64,000 nucleotides of DNA from Acidobacteriota bacterium (GCA_035529075.1 DATKXK010000014.1:466807-530806); one strand, 5' to 3'; positions 16,881 through 26,215 are shown, counted from the stretch's first letter. Numbers and translations are program-made. Notes: generated by a model from the letters alone, not told the origin.

Positions 16881-19813
16881 TGGCTGATCACCTGCCGTCC
16901 CTCCTGGCTCCCGTTCTGGTGCTCGCGCTCGTGTCGTTCCTGGCTTTCAGGCTCCGCTTCTTTTCCGCCGGGGACGTCGGCGGCCGGTATCCGTTTGTCT
17001 TCGGAAGCGTGTGTCTCCTGGTTGCCTCGGTGTGGCAGGCCGTCACGACGTTACCCGGGTATGCCGAATGGTTTGTACCCTCGGCGTACGGCGTGCTGAC
17101 GCTTGCCCGGTTCGGGTTGACGGTAATCGGCCTGGTCCTGGGTACCGTCGCCCTGTCCCTGTACGCCGATTACTGGCAGACCAGGCGTGACGACATCGAG
17201 GACCGTGAAGGCAAGCTTTCCCTGCTTGAGAACCTTCAGCACGATGCCCGCCAGCCGTACCAGTTGCTCGAGCTTCTCAATATTTCTCTTAAGGAGCTTC
17301 TTTACCACTTTCCGGGGGGGGCCGGCGCGATGTTCCTGCTGAACCGCGTGCGGCGGCAGTTCGTGCTGGCCACGGAGTCGGGATTAACCAAGAATGAAAT
17401 TGCGATGCTTGAGCACTACCCGCTCGGGCGCAATATGTTCAGTCAGGCCGTGGAGCTGGGTGACCCGCTCATCGGGGGAGGGTTTAATTTCATCGGTACC
17501 GACGGCCAGCCGATTGGGTCCCGGTTTAACTCCTGCCTGGCCTTACCGATGGTGTCCGGGAGGGAGAAAATCGGAGGCGTCCTTCTCTTTTCGGAAGAGA
17601 ATGACTTCTTCGGAAAGACGGAGATCAAGTATCTCACGCCGGTGGTTGAATGGCTGGCGGAGAAGATTCACGCCGCTCGCCTGGCACGAGAGACGTCCGT
17701 GCTTCAGGGCGAGTTGGAGCGGCGTCGCACCGAACAGGCCTCACTGGCTGCTCGCATAGCCTCCTCGGCCCGGGCTCTCGTGGCTCCGGACGCGGTGGAT
17801 GCCTATTGCCGCAGCGTTGTTCAGGTGGCCGGCTCCGAGTCGGTTCACCTCATCGGGCTGCAGCACGGCGCTCTGACCGTGTACGGGGGAAGCGAACCGC
17901 TGACGGATCTCACTGAGAATTACAGGACCGCCCTTCTGGAAGCCATTGACCGTGCCAAACCGCTGATCATCAATCAGGAAACGACCGGCGATTCCGGCCG
18001 GCCCGAAGTCATTCAGTCCAGTCTCATCTTCCCGTTCTCGGACGAGGGCGGCAGGGACGCCCTGCTGCTCAGGCGGGCAAGCTCCGCGTTCGCGGTCGAC
18101 GACGAACAGCTGAAGCTGCTCGATTTCTTTGGCCGTCTCGGCTGCGCGGTTCTGAAGCAGGATAGCGCCAATCGGCTCAGCGTTACGCGCCGCAAGGGGT
18201 TTGAGGCCGTCTTGCAGTTGCTGAGAGTGGAGGCAAAGGCGGGTTCTTTCGAAAATGATCCGGGTTTCTTCATGCGCCATCTGGCACCCGTCATGCCGCC
18301 TTTCACTGCCGGTGTTACGCTTGGACGCGATGAGGACGGAGGCCTCAAGGTCCTGGACAGCCACGGCGTGGACGGATCCTTACTGTCCGAGTTCTACGTA
18401 CTGCCGGGCGAGGGAGACCTTGGCCGTGCCGCCGCCGAGGGCGAGTGCCTTTTTGCCTTCGGACGAAAGGCGATAGCCGCGAAACTGGAGGCCTACGAGA
18501 TCCATAACCGGAACGCGCTGCAACGGCTCATGGGCGAGCGCGGTCTGCCGTCGTTTATGGCCGCCTGCCCGGTGATACGTGCCGTGAAAGTAATCGGCGT
18601 CGTCGGGATGGTGGTTTTTGACATGGAGGAGGCCCAGCGCGGTGAATGGGAGCGTCTGCTGACGCTGGCGGTGAACCTGTACTCGCTCCGGCTGACCATG
18701 GCCGCTCTGCAAATTCAGCCCGAGCCCGCCGTTACGGAAGCGGGCGAGGTGGAGGTATCCGGTCTCATCGTCAATCAGTTGAACAACCACCTGTCTGCGG
18801 TTATAGGCAGCGCCGAATGGGCTTTGCAGAGGCCGGAGTTGTCAACGCAGACGCGTGAGCAACTCAGGGAGATCGTTGCCGAGGCGGAAAAAGCGGCTGC
18901 CTGCATCAAGCAGTCTCTGTCGAGCGCGCCCGAGCAGCCTTCCGGGGCGAAGGCGGCCGGTGATGCCGTCAGTCTGGACAGGACGATCAAGTCTGTCCTG
19001 GGTACAAGCCACATCTCGGGCAACCTGTACATGGCCGGCGGCCGTGCACGGGAGATTGACCTGAAACTCGGTTCGGCAGCCGAGTTTGATTTTCCGTCGG
19101 CGGCCATGAGGAACCTCTTTGAGAGTGTGCTGGATCGTTTTGGTTCTATCGCTGAGGACGACGACGTCATCTCGGTGGTGACGTATCGCGAGGGAGAGGC
19201 CGTGTACCTCGATGTATCCCGCCATCGCAAGAACTTTCCCCCGGTTGAGCCGGTCGCCGGATTTGCGCGCTATCAGCCCAGCGGAGAGGCCTTGCAGGCC
19301 CGACCCTCGGACGTGTTTCTTGAGCACGTTGCCCGGGAAGCCTGTTTCTACGCCGTGGATCGTAACAGCCCGGCTCCCGCCTATCTGTCCTTCCGGTTCC
19401 CCGTCAGGAGTCGGCTGGAGCCGACCGGGCCGGAGGTCGCGGACCGCTCGGTCAGGCTGCTGGCCATCGACGATCATTCCGTGATTCTTGATCTCTTATC
19501 AGCCATGGGGCAGTCGCTGGGCTATCGGGTGGATACCGCCCTGAGAGGTCAGCAGGGTGTACGGCTTGCCCATGAGAACGTCTACGACGTGGTGCTGACC
19601 GATTTAGCCATGCCCGATATGTCCGGCCTCGAGGTTGCCCGCCAGATTCACGCCCGGCATCCCCTGACCCCGATAATCCTGGTCACGGGCTGGGAAGCCA
19701 GCCTGGAGCGCGAGCAGCTGCAATCTGCCGGCATCTGTGAAGTCCTCTACAAACCCTTCAGGATCGAGCAGCTCACCGAGATCATCCAGGCGTCCGTCTC
19801 CGGCCGGGCCTGA
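16877..19813 (+). CDS. Membrane GAF-domain sensor with pseudo-histidine-kinase core and C-terminal receiver domain
   Basis: A 978-residue signalling protein. It has three N-terminal membrane segments (~5-25, ~35-55, ~72-98), a GAF-like region ~120-270, further GAF-like regions to ~600, a DHp-like helix pair (~625-680), an ATPase-like region (~690-840) and a receiver domain (~860-978). In the DHp the usual AHDFNN reads VNQLNN, so the phospho-accepting His is Asn633. The ATPase part has only a remnant N-box (MRNLFESVLDRF) and no clear Asp-x-Gly-x-Gly box. The receiver is complete: Asp865/Asp866, phospho-acceptor Asp909 in LTDLAMPD, and Lys959 in YKPF. It is thus probably a pseudokinase that receives phosphate from, or scaffolds, another kinase. 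Its neighbour is an HDOD protein. Confidence 0.8.
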   Translation: MMADHLPSLLAPVLVLALVSFLAFRLRFFSAGDVGGRYPFVFGSVCLLVASVWQAVTTLPGYAEWFVPSAYGVLTLARFGLTVIGLVLGTVALSLYADYWQTRRDDIEDREGKLSLLENLQHDARQPYQLLELLNISLKELLYHFPGGAGAMFLLNRVRRQFVLATESGLTKNEIAMLEHYPLGRNMFSQAVELGDPLIGGGFNFIGTDGQPIGSRFNSCLALPMVSGREKIGGVLLFSEENDFFGKTEIKYLTPVVEWLAEKIHAARLARETSVLQGELERRRTEQASLAARIASSARALVAPDAVDAYCRSVVQVAGSESVHLIGLQHGALTVYGGSEPLTDLTENYRTALLEAIDRAKPLIINQETTGDSGRPEVIQSSLIFPFSDEGGRDALLLRRASSAFAVDDEQLKLLDFFGRLGCAVLKQDSANRLSVTRRKGFEAVLQLLRVEAKAGSFENDPGFFMRHLAPVMPPFTAGVTLGRDEDGGLKVLDSHGVDGSLLSEFYVLPGEGDLGRAAAEGECLFAFGRKAIAAKLEAYEIHNRNALQRLMGERGLPSFMAACPVIRAVKVIGVVGMVVFDMEEAQRGEWERLLTLAVNLYSLRLTMAALQIQPEPAVTEAGEVEVSGLIVNQLNNHLSAVIGSAEWALQRPELSTQTREQLREIVAEAEKAAACIKQSLSSAPEQPSGAKAAGDAVSLDRTIKSVLGTSHISGNLYMAGGRAREIDLKLGSAAEFDFPSAAMRNLFESVLDRFGSIAEDDDVISVVTYREGEAVYLDVSRHRKNFPPVEPVAGFARYQPSGEALQARPSDVFLEHVAREACFYAVDRNSPAPAYLSFRFPVRSRLEPTGPEVADRSVRLLAIDDHSVILDLLSAMGQSLGYRVDTALRGQQGVRLAHENVYDVVLTDLAMPDMSGLEVARQIHARHPLTPIILVTGWEASLEREQLQSAGICEVLYKPFRIEQLTEIIQASVSGRA

Positions 19814-19893
19814 AATCCGGCCCCCTTCGGCCCTCTTAAATCGTTGCGGCAGGATGCCGATAACTACAGGTAAACGGAGAGGAACCGCCGCCC

Positions 19894-21219
19894 ATGACCA
19901 ATCTTTCTATCGTCGAGCATATCCGGACCTCCGGCGATCTGCTGTCTTTGCCACAGGCCCTCTCGGAACTCCTCAGAGAGATGGAGCGGCCGGAGTTTTC
20001 ATCGGAGACCCTGGCCAACATCATCCTGAAGGACCCGTGGCTGACCGGGCGCATTCTGAAACTGGCCAACTCGTCCTTCTACCACAGGTTCTCCGAAATT
20101 ACGACGGTTCATCAGGCGGTTCAGCTTCTGGGCGTAACGACCGTCAAATGTCTCGCCCTGTCATCTTCCGTCTTCAACCCGGGCAAGATCGAGAAAGAGT
20201 CGGGCGTCGACGCCAGAGCCTATTTCTCGAGGATATTGACGGTTGCGGCGGCCTCCGAGAAGATCGCGGAGAGGACCGGCTACAAGGCTCCCGAAGAGGC
20301 CTTCATAGCCGGGCTGCTTCACGACATCGGCACCATGTTTTTCCTGCACCACTATCCCGATAAGTACCGGCTGGTGGTCTCAAGGCAGACGAAGGCCCGC
20401 AGCCTTCTGGACGCCGAGATCGAGATTTTTGGAATAAACCATTGTGACGTCGGGTTTCATCTGGCGACAAAGTGGGGTCTGCCGGAGCACCTCGTCAACG
20501 CCATCCTGGATCACCACACGCCGGGCAGGTTGGATGAGGAACCGCTCAAGAATGTCCTCCGGCTGGCTTCGCTGCTGTCGACGGACAATGTGAACGGCTA
20601 CGGCGAGGATATTGAGGATCGGATCACCAGGGTCAAGCAGGTGGCCGGTTGCCTCTCGCTTTCGCAGGAAGACGTCGATGCCATTTCGATATCGCTGCTT
20701 TCCTGGACGGTCAGTGTGGCCGAATATCTCGGCGTTGACATCGGCAGCATCGAAGGCATGCTCACGCGGGCTAACCAGGAGATCTGGCAGACTTACCTGA
20801 TGGTCGAGAATCTCTTCAAGGAGCGCCAGGAGTTGAGCCAGAAGCTGCTTAAGGAGGAGCGCGAGAAGGGTGCCATGGAGTCAAAGAACATCGCCATGGC
20901 CACGCTGTCGCACTATCTGAACAACGCCGCCATGGCCATTTACGGTCGGTCTCAGCTTTTGCGGATGCAGGCGACAAAGGGAGATGTCGACCAGCTTCTG
21001 GAGCAGCTCCAGGCATCGCTCAACGTAGTCGACCGTTCCGTCCACAGGATTGTGGCCGTCCTGGCGGAGATCCGAGAGATTTCACCCATCGACCAGATCG
21101 AGTTCCTCAACACCTCACAGGCTCTGAACATAGACGACCGAATCGAGAAGCGCCTGGTCAAAATGCGGAACGAATCCGACCTGGTGCTTCCCGAGGAGGC
21201 GGGATTTCTCTCCGACTGA
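19894..21219 (+). CDS. HDOD domain protein with a C-terminal DHp-like helix pair
   Basis: A 441-residue signalling protein. An HDOD domain (HD-related output domain) spans ~10-270, with LLHDIGTMFFLHH near 143-155. A coiled region (~290-335) leads to a DHp-like segment, LSHYLNNAAMAIYGRSQLL, where His340 is at the position of the phospho-accepting His. The protein ends ~100 residues later without any ATPase domain. ATG 19894 follows GGAGAGGAA and is 80 bases after the preceding sensor/receiver gene. The two proteins look complementary: one keeps the His but has no kinase domain, the other has a kinase-like shell without the His. HDOD proteins usually act in regulation of motility, cell cycle or c-di-GMP; the target here is unknown. 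Confidence 0.82.
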   Translation: MTNLSIVEHIRTSGDLLSLPQALSELLREMERPEFSSETLANIILKDPWLTGRILKLANSSFYHRFSEITTVHQAVQLLGVTTVKCLALSSSVFNPGKIEKESGVDARAYFSRILTVAAASEKIAERTGYKAPEEAFIAGLLHDIGTMFFLHHYPDKYRLVVSRQTKARSLLDAEIEIFGINHCDVGFHLATKWGLPEHLVNAILDHHTPGRLDEEPLKNVLRLASLLSTDNVNGYGEDIEDRITRVKQVAGCLSLSQEDVDAISISLLSWTVSVAEYLGVDIGSIEGMLTRANQEIWQTYLMVENLFKERQELSQKLLKEEREKGAMESKNIAMATLSHYLNNAAMAIYGRSQLLRMQATKGDVDQLLEQLQASLNVVDRSVHRIVAVLAEIREISPIDQIEFLNTSQALNIDDRIEKRLVKMRNESDLVLPEEAGFLSD

Positions 21220-21232
21220 CGGCCGTCGCAGG

Positions 21233-21261
21233 TTGACCGGCCACACCCGATTGCGTACCAT
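21233..21261 (+). promoter_or_regulatory. Promoter of aroC, placed for a leaderless transcript
   Basis: TTGACC (21233-21238), 17-base spacer, TACCAT (21256-21261). The ATG at 21268 starts seven bases past the -10 box, about where transcription should begin, and no ribosome site precedes it. Confidence 0.55.
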
Positions 21262-21267
21262 AGCCTC

Positions 21268-22467
21268 ATGCTCAGATATCTCACTGCCGGAGAATCTCAC
21301 GGCCCGCAGCTTACGGCGGTTATCGACGGTCTGCCGGCCGGCCTTACAGTCAGCATAGATAAAATCAACCACCAGCTTGCCCGCCGCCAGACGGGATACG
21401 GGCGCGGCGGCCGCATGGACATCGAACGGGACCAGGCACGCATCCTCTCAGGCGTAAGGGGCGGCCTGACGCTGGGAGGGCCGATTACTCTCGTTATCGC
21501 TAATCGCGATTGGGAGAACTGGAGCCGAATCATGGATCCGCTTCAGCCGGTTCCGGATGAGCTCGATTCAGGGGAGCGCCGCCCTGCCGGCGAAACCAGC
21601 CGTCCCCGGCCCGGTCATGCTGATCTGCCCGGCGGCATAAAGTGGAACCACCATGACCTTCGCAACGTCCTCGAGCGCGCTTCGGCCCGGGAAACGGCCG
21701 CCCGGGTCGCCATAGGCTCGCTGGCCCGCCAACTCTTGGAACAATTCGACATTCGGTTTGCCTCGCACGTGGTTGCTATCGGCGGGGCGTCTGTGGCTAA
21801 ACAGTACGATGTTACCGACCTCGATCAGATAACGGAACTTGCCGAGGCCTCGAAGGTCCGCTGTATTGATAAAGCCGCTGAATCGGCCATGGTAGCCGAG
21901 ATCGATGCCGCCGCGAAGGACGGGGATTCAGTCGGGGGCGTCGTGGAATTGATTGTGCGGGGCATCCCCGTCGGGCTGGGCGGCATGTCCCAATGGGACC
22001 AGCGTCTGGACGGACGGCTGGCCGGAACGCTGATGTCCATACCTTCCGTCAAGGCGGTTGAAATCGGACTTGGTTTCGAGGCTTCCGGGCGGCGCGGCTC
22101 GCAGGTTCATGACCCCATCTACTACGACGCCCGTTCTTATCCGACGCGAAAGGGTTTTCATCGCACGTCGAACCATGCCGGGGGTCTGGAAGGCGGCATA
22201 ACAAACGGGGAGGACGTCGTCGTCCGGATCGCCGCCAAACCGATTTCCACGCTGAATCGTCCGCTGGACTCGGTGGACGTCAAAAGCAAGGATCCGGTTC
22301 AGGCTATGGTCGAGCGAGCCGACCATTGCGTCGTTCCGGCGCTGGCCGTGATCGCTGAAGCGGCAGCAGCACTTGTCCTGGCTGATGCCTTCCTCGAGAA
22401 GTTCGGCTCGGACAACCTCGCGGAAACACGCCGGAACTACGATTCGTTTCTCGCTGCTGAATACTGA
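21268..22467 (+). CDS. aroC: Chorismate synthase
   Basis: A 399-residue chorismate synthase, which converts 5-enolpyruvylshikimate-3-phosphate to chorismate using reduced FMN, the last step of the shikimate pathway. Signatures are visible from the first residues: LTAGESHGPQL (signature 1), RRQTGYGRGGRM (substrate-binding Arg/Gly region), SARETAARVAIGSLA, and a conserved C-terminal region with RSYPTRKGFHRTSNHAGGLEGGITNGEDV written here in part only. The length is at the long end for the family. No other shikimate gene is adjacent. The promoter sits so close that the mRNA is probably leaderless. Confidence 0.97.
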   Translation: MLRYLTAGESHGPQLTAVIDGLPAGLTVSIDKINHQLARRQTGYGRGGRMDIERDQARILSGVRGGLTLGGPITLVIANRDWENWSRIMDPLQPVPDELDSGERRPAGETSRPRPGHADLPGGIKWNHHDLRNVLERASARETAARVAIGSLARQLLEQFDIRFASHVVAIGGASVAKQYDVTDLDQITELAEASKVRCIDKAAESAMVAEIDAAAKDGDSVGGVVELIVRGIPVGLGGMSQWDQRLDGRLAGTLMSIPSVKAVEIGLGFEASGRRGSQVHDPIYYDARSYPTRKGFHRTSNHAGGLEGGITNGEDVVVRIAAKPISTLNRPLDSVDVKSKDPVQAMVERADHCVVPALAVIAEAAAALVLADAFLEKFGSDNLAETRRNYDSFLAAEY

Positions 22468-22520
22468 CCTCCAGACGCATCCGCAGCGTTGCAGGTGCGA
22501 AGTCCAACTGACAAAAGTAG

Positions 22521-22550
22521 TTGCGCCGGCCGGCCGGGGGGCGGTACCAT
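22521..22550 (+). promoter_or_regulatory. Possible promoter of the leucyl aminopeptidase gene
   Basis: TTGCGC (22521-22526), 18-base spacer, TACCAT (22545-22550), followed by AAGGAG at 22561. The -35 box is non-consensus but identical to the one before miaB. Confidence 0.35.
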
Positions 22551-22571
22551 TACCCAAGCGAAGGAGATGCC

Positions 22572-24065
22572 ATGAAATATATATTTGGTACTGATACGTT
22601 GCAAAACACGGCCGCGCAGACGGTCGTATGCTTCGTTCCACGTTTTGAGAAAATCTCGGAGCGGACTCTCAGGCTCATTGACGGGGCCACCGAGGGCGCC
22701 GTCGCGACCTTGCTCGAGTCAGAGGAGTTCACCGGCGGCGTGGGGGAGATGGTGACGCTGTACCGACCGGCCGGGTTCAAGGCGGAGCGCCTGCTTCTGC
22801 TCGGGACGGGCGAGAGCCGCAACCGTACGCCGGACACCTACAGGCGTGCTATGGGGGAAGCATCTCGCGCCAAAAGCGTGACCAGTTCGCAGTCGGTGGC
22901 CGTGCATCTCGGCCACGTGAGCAACAGCGCCGTTTATCAGGCGGTAATCGAAGGCTACCTGCTGGGTTCGTACAAGCTGCTGGAGTACAAGACTGACGAA
23001 AACCTGAAAAACAAAACCGGCCCGGACCAAATCCTGTTTGCAGTCGAAGAAAAGAAGAACTTCCCGAAGTTGAAACAGGCGGTTGGCAGAGGGGCGACTA
23101 TAGCGGAAGGCCAACTGCTCGTCCGTGAGCTTGCCCTGACGCCGTCGAACCGCCTGACACCGCAAGTCTACGCCGACAGGGTGCGACAACTGTGCAGAAA
23201 GCACCAGGTAAGCTGTCGAGTGCTCGATGAGAAGGCCATAAGTGCCGAGAGAATGGAGGCCCTGCTGGCCGTGGCTAGGGGCTCCGCCGAGCCGCCGCGC
23301 TTCATGGTCGTTGAATACAAGGGAGGGCCAGCCGGACAGAAACCGATCGTGCTGGTAGGCAAGGGCGTGACGTTCGATGCCGGCGGCATATCGCTGAAGC
23401 CGGCGCTTAATATGCACGAGATGAAGCAGGATATGACCGGCTCGGCCGTTGTTCTGGCCGCGGTGCTTACTGCCTCCCGCCTTCGGATCCCGCGCAATAT
23501 CGTCGCTCTAATGCCGGCTACTGAAAACATGCCCTCGGGCACCGCCACCAGGCCGGGCGATATCGTGAAATCGCGCAAGGGCAAAACCATCGAGATCATC
23601 AACACCGACTCTGAGGGCCGGCTGATCCTCGCCGACGCTCTCGATTACGCGAACAAGTTCAGTCCGCAGGCCGTGATCGATGTCGCTACCCTTACCGGGG
23701 CGGCGCTGATTGTCCTGGGCTACGCCGGCGCTCCGATAATGAGCAACAACAGGAAACTGGCCGACCAGCTCAGAGCGGCCGCCGATGCCACCTCCGAGCG
23801 GGTCTGGGAAATGCCCATCTGGGACGATCATCGGGAGCAGATGAAGTCGACCATGGCCGATCTGGTCAATTCCGGCGGTCGACCGGGCAGCACGCTCACG
23901 GCAGGGGCCTTCCTGGAGAATTTTATCGGCGACTGGCCCTGGGCGCACGTCGATATCGCGAGCGTGGATAACGAGCCCAAGGGCAAACCTTACACGCCCA
24001 GGGGAGCTACCGGGTTCGGTCTTCGTCTGCTGATCGAGCTTCTCTCACGGTGGAAAAAGGTCTGA
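22572..24065 (+). CDS. pepA: Leucyl aminopeptidase, M17 family
   Basis: A 497-residue cytosolic two-metal aminopeptidase that removes N-terminal residues from peptides. The N-terminal macro-like domain covers ~1-170. The catalytic domain has VGKGVTFDAGGISLKP (Lys264 and Asp269 at the metal site), DMTGSAVV, ENMPSG, and INTDSEGRLILADAL (usually NTDAEGRL; Ser for Ala is a common variant). The start is ATG 22572, five bases after AAGGAG; the frame is open slightly further upstream but without a ribosome site. It is convergent with the following minus-strand gene and shares a hairpin with it. Confidence 0.95.
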   Translation: MKYIFGTDTLQNTAAQTVVCFVPRFEKISERTLRLIDGATEGAVATLLESEEFTGGVGEMVTLYRPAGFKAERLLLLGTGESRNRTPDTYRRAMGEASRAKSVTSSQSVAVHLGHVSNSAVYQAVIEGYLLGSYKLLEYKTDENLKNKTGPDQILFAVEEKKNFPKLKQAVGRGATIAEGQLLVRELALTPSNRLTPQVYADRVRQLCRKHQVSCRVLDEKAISAERMEALLAVARGSAEPPRFMVVEYKGGPAGQKPIVLVGKGVTFDAGGISLKPALNMHEMKQDMTGSAVVLAAVLTASRLRIPRNIVALMPATENMPSGTATRPGDIVKSRKGKTIEIINTDSEGRLILADALDYANKFSPQAVIDVATLTGAALIVLGYAGAPIMSNNRKLADQLRAAADATSERVWEMPIWDDHREQMKSTMADLVNSGGRPGSTLTAGAFLENFIGDWPWAHVDIASVDNEPKGKPYTPRGATGFGLRLLIELLSRWKKV

Positions 24066-24094
24066 CCCGCCGAGGGCGGGCGCAGTGATCGAAC

Positions 24095-24124
24095 AAGGGC
24101 CGGACAGCAAGCTGTCCGGCCCTT
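24095..24124. terminator. Bidirectional hairpin between convergent genes
   Basis: AAGGGCCGGACAG and CTGTCCGGCCCTT form a perfect 13-bp stem with a four-base loop between the pepA stop and the minus-strand propeller gene. There is no long T run on either strand. Confidence 0.65.
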
Positions 24125-24147
24125 GATTCATACCGATGTTCTCACTA

Positions 24148-25170
24148 TCACTTTGCCGGACCATGTGACCAGGCCGGAGCGGAGTCAAGTCCCGGGCCGG
24201 ATATTCGTCTGGCGCCGCTGCCTGTGATGTCGCAAATCCAGATCGACCCGTCGGTGGTGGAGAAAGTCAGCCACTTGGAATCGGGAGAAAACGACGCGGC
24301 GAACGTGTTCAGGTACGTGCCGGGCGGCGGCTCGAAGACGAGGTAACTGCTCGACAGATCAGCCGTGGTAAGGAAAAGACCCGGCTCGGTCATGCTGTTG
24401 TTGACATAGGCGATCCATTTGGAATCGGGCGACCAGGCCGGGCTGTAGGCATCCGGCAGTTTCTTGGACTGGACCCTGACCGAGTCAAGCGGAGCCATGA
24501 ACTGGTCTCGGCGAAGTACGGCTATGCCGTGCGGTTTTTCGTTGTAGAAGTGAACGAACGCGATGTCACCGTTGGCGTTCATGGACGGTGCCATGAAAAA
24601 CTCCGGCATCATCTGCCAGTCCTTGCGGAGGATTTCCACGTTGCCGGATTCGGGATCCAGAAGACAGATCTGGTAGTTGGGGTAGCCCGCGTTCACCATG
24701 TTCGCGTTCATGTCGCGCGTTAGAATGATGCGGTCGTTGACCGTCCACTCCGGGTTGCGGCTGCCCAGTTCGTCGGTCAGACGAGTCCACCAGTTGGCCC
24801 GTCCCGCGTCCGCCGAGTCAAGGTAGGCCAGAAACAGGTCGTAGACCTTGTGGAACCCTCCCTCGCCGACGGCGGGGCTCTGGAAATTGACCTTCCCGGA
24901 GCGAGTAAAAACGATCCGGCGGGCATCCAGTGACCAGCTCAGCCGCCCCTCGGCGTTGGTGGCCTCGCAGACCATCATCTGGCTCTGCCCGCGGGCGTCC
25001 ATAACCCAGATGTTCTTGTTCCGGATGAACGCAATTCGCCCGGTCGGTTCCTTGATGGTGCCGGCCGCCTCGGCAGTCAGTTTTTCCGCGCCGGAAACTG
25101 CCCCTCCGGGCCACAAGACAAGCGCCAGCAGCAGTATAGAAATCCAGCGTGTGCAGGTCATGTGCTTCAA
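24148..25170 (-). CDS. Exported TolB/WD40-like beta-propeller protein
   Basis: A 340-residue exported protein. A signal peptide covers ~8-28 (WISILLLALVLWPGGAVSG). The rest is built of TolB-type propeller blades, for example GRIAFIRNKNIWVMDARG, LSWSLDARRIVFTRSGK, PAWSPDSKWIAYVNN and ASFSPDSKWLTFST. Each follows the 'PxWSPDGxxIAF.s...IWv.d..G' pattern. Such propellers bind proteins or ligands in the periplasm. The start is either TTG 25170 (GGAG eleven bases upstream) or ATG 25161; both give a signal peptide. It lies downstream of an outer-membrane barrel gene on the same strand. No enzyme residues are visible. Confidence 0.8.
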   Translation of the reverse strand: MKHMTCTRWISILLLALVLWPGGAVSGAEKLTAEAAGTIKEPTGRIAFIRNKNIWVMDARGQSQMMVCEATNAEGRLSWSLDARRIVFTRSGKVNFQSPAVGEGGFHKVYDLFLAYLDSADAGRANWWTRLTDELGSRNPEWTVNDRIILTRDMNANMVNAGYPNYQICLLDPESGNVEILRKDWQMMPEFFMAPSMNANGDIAFVHFYNEKPHGIAVLRRDQFMAPLDSVRVQSKKLPDAYSPAWSPDSKWIAYVNNSMTEPGLFLTTADLSSSYLVFEPPPGTYLNTFAASFSPDSKWLTFSTTDGSIWICDITGSGARRISGPGLDSAPAWSHGPAK

Positions 25171-25210
25171 GGTACAAGTATCTCCATGTGGTTAACGTTT
25201 ATTCTTGCCC

Positions 25211-25238
25211 AAGATAGGGCCGGAAACCGTAAAGTCAA
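25211..25238 (-). promoter_or_regulatory. Promoter of the beta-propeller gene
   Basis: On the minus strand TTGACT (25238-25233), 16-base spacer, TATCTT (25216-25211), about 40 bases before the start. It implies separate transcription from the barrel gene. Confidence 0.55.
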
Positions 25239-25264
25239 CCCAGGAGGACTCTTGCGGACGCCTG

Positions 25265-26116
25265 CTACCAACTCAGGAACCGTTTTACTTCGAGTCTGGC
25301 ACGAATACCCGACAGATTCAGGTCAACCCGGCCGTCCTCAGTGCGGTCATAGCTGACCACTACCTCCTGGTCTGCTGCATTATACCACGCAACGTTACTA
25401 AAGTTCAGATAGAGGTAGCTCAGATCAACCGCCGCGACCAGCCCCCAGAGGCTTATAGGGTATTCCAGACCGACGTTCATCGTAAGGCCGGGAGCCGTCC
25501 CCTGGTAGGTAGTGTTGGTATTGGCGGGCTGAGATGTAGCCAGGTTGAGATTCTCATACTCGGGCCAGATATCCCATTTGACGATGTAAAACCCGACTCT
25601 GCCGCCGGCTCTCAGGGCCAACCCGGTCAGATGGTCCCTGGCCGACGGGTGGTTATAAAAATAGTAGTCAAAACCGGTGCAGGCACCATACACCTGGATC
25701 TCCGTGCTGGGATCAGTTACGATCATCGCGCCCCCGGCTGGCGGACTGTAGATAAAAGAACCGTCCAGCTGCTCTCCCAGTTTGAGCCAGTATTCACCGC
25801 CCAGTGACCAGGCCAGCCGCTCCTTGAAAACGATGCCGAATTCGGCGCCAAAGGAGTAAGCCTGCTTGACCCACGACAGCTCGCCGCCCGTGATATAGGC
25901 CGACTCGAGGATAGCAAAGTCATTGTAATCATTGTGTCGGTTGATGCGATTTACGCCGAAATGGGCTGACACCCAGCCCAGTCTCATGACCTGCGTTTTC
26001 TCCATGCGCTGAAGGTACCGGTTGACGACGTCCTGTTCGGTCTCCTGGGCTATTACGGTCGGGCTGACGGCCAAGGAGAAGGCCAGGACGCCTGCAAGTG
26101 CTTTTGTGAACTGCAT
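25265..26116 (-). CDS. Predicted outer-membrane beta-barrel protein
   Basis: A 283-residue exported protein. A signal peptide covers ~1-24 (FTKALAGVLAFSLAVSPTVIAQ). The rest alternates short aromatic/hydrophobic strands with turns (YSFGAEFGIVF, WSLGGEYWLKLG, GLALRAGGRVGFYIV, LTMNVGLEYPISLWGLVAAV, ARLEVKRFLSW) and ends in an aromatic residue, as barrel proteins do. The start is ATG 26116 because GGGAGGAAAG lies directly before it; an upstream in-frame codon at 26236 would add 40 residues and hide the signal peptide. Function unknown; a structural or porin-like role is a guess. Confidence 0.7.
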   Translation of the reverse strand: MQFTKALAGVLAFSLAVSPTVIAQETEQDVVNRYLQRMEKTQVMRLGWVSAHFGVNRINRHNDYNDFAILESAYITGGELSWVKQAYSFGAEFGIVFKERLAWSLGGEYWLKLGEQLDGSFIYSPPAGGAMIVTDPSTEIQVYGACTGFDYYFYNHPSARDHLTGLALRAGGRVGFYIVKWDIWPEYENLNLATSQPANTNTTYQGTAPGLTMNVGLEYPISLWGLVAAVDLSYLYLNFSNVAWYNAADQEVVVSYDRTEDGRVDLNLSGIRARLEVKRFLSW

Positions 26117-26215
26117 CTTTCCTCCCGATTCGCTTGTATTTCTATTCGTCTCCTTTATCGGTCTGGACGGGTTTTTTCTTGATGCGGAGGGGTTGAAATG
26201 ACTCCGGCGGGGCAT

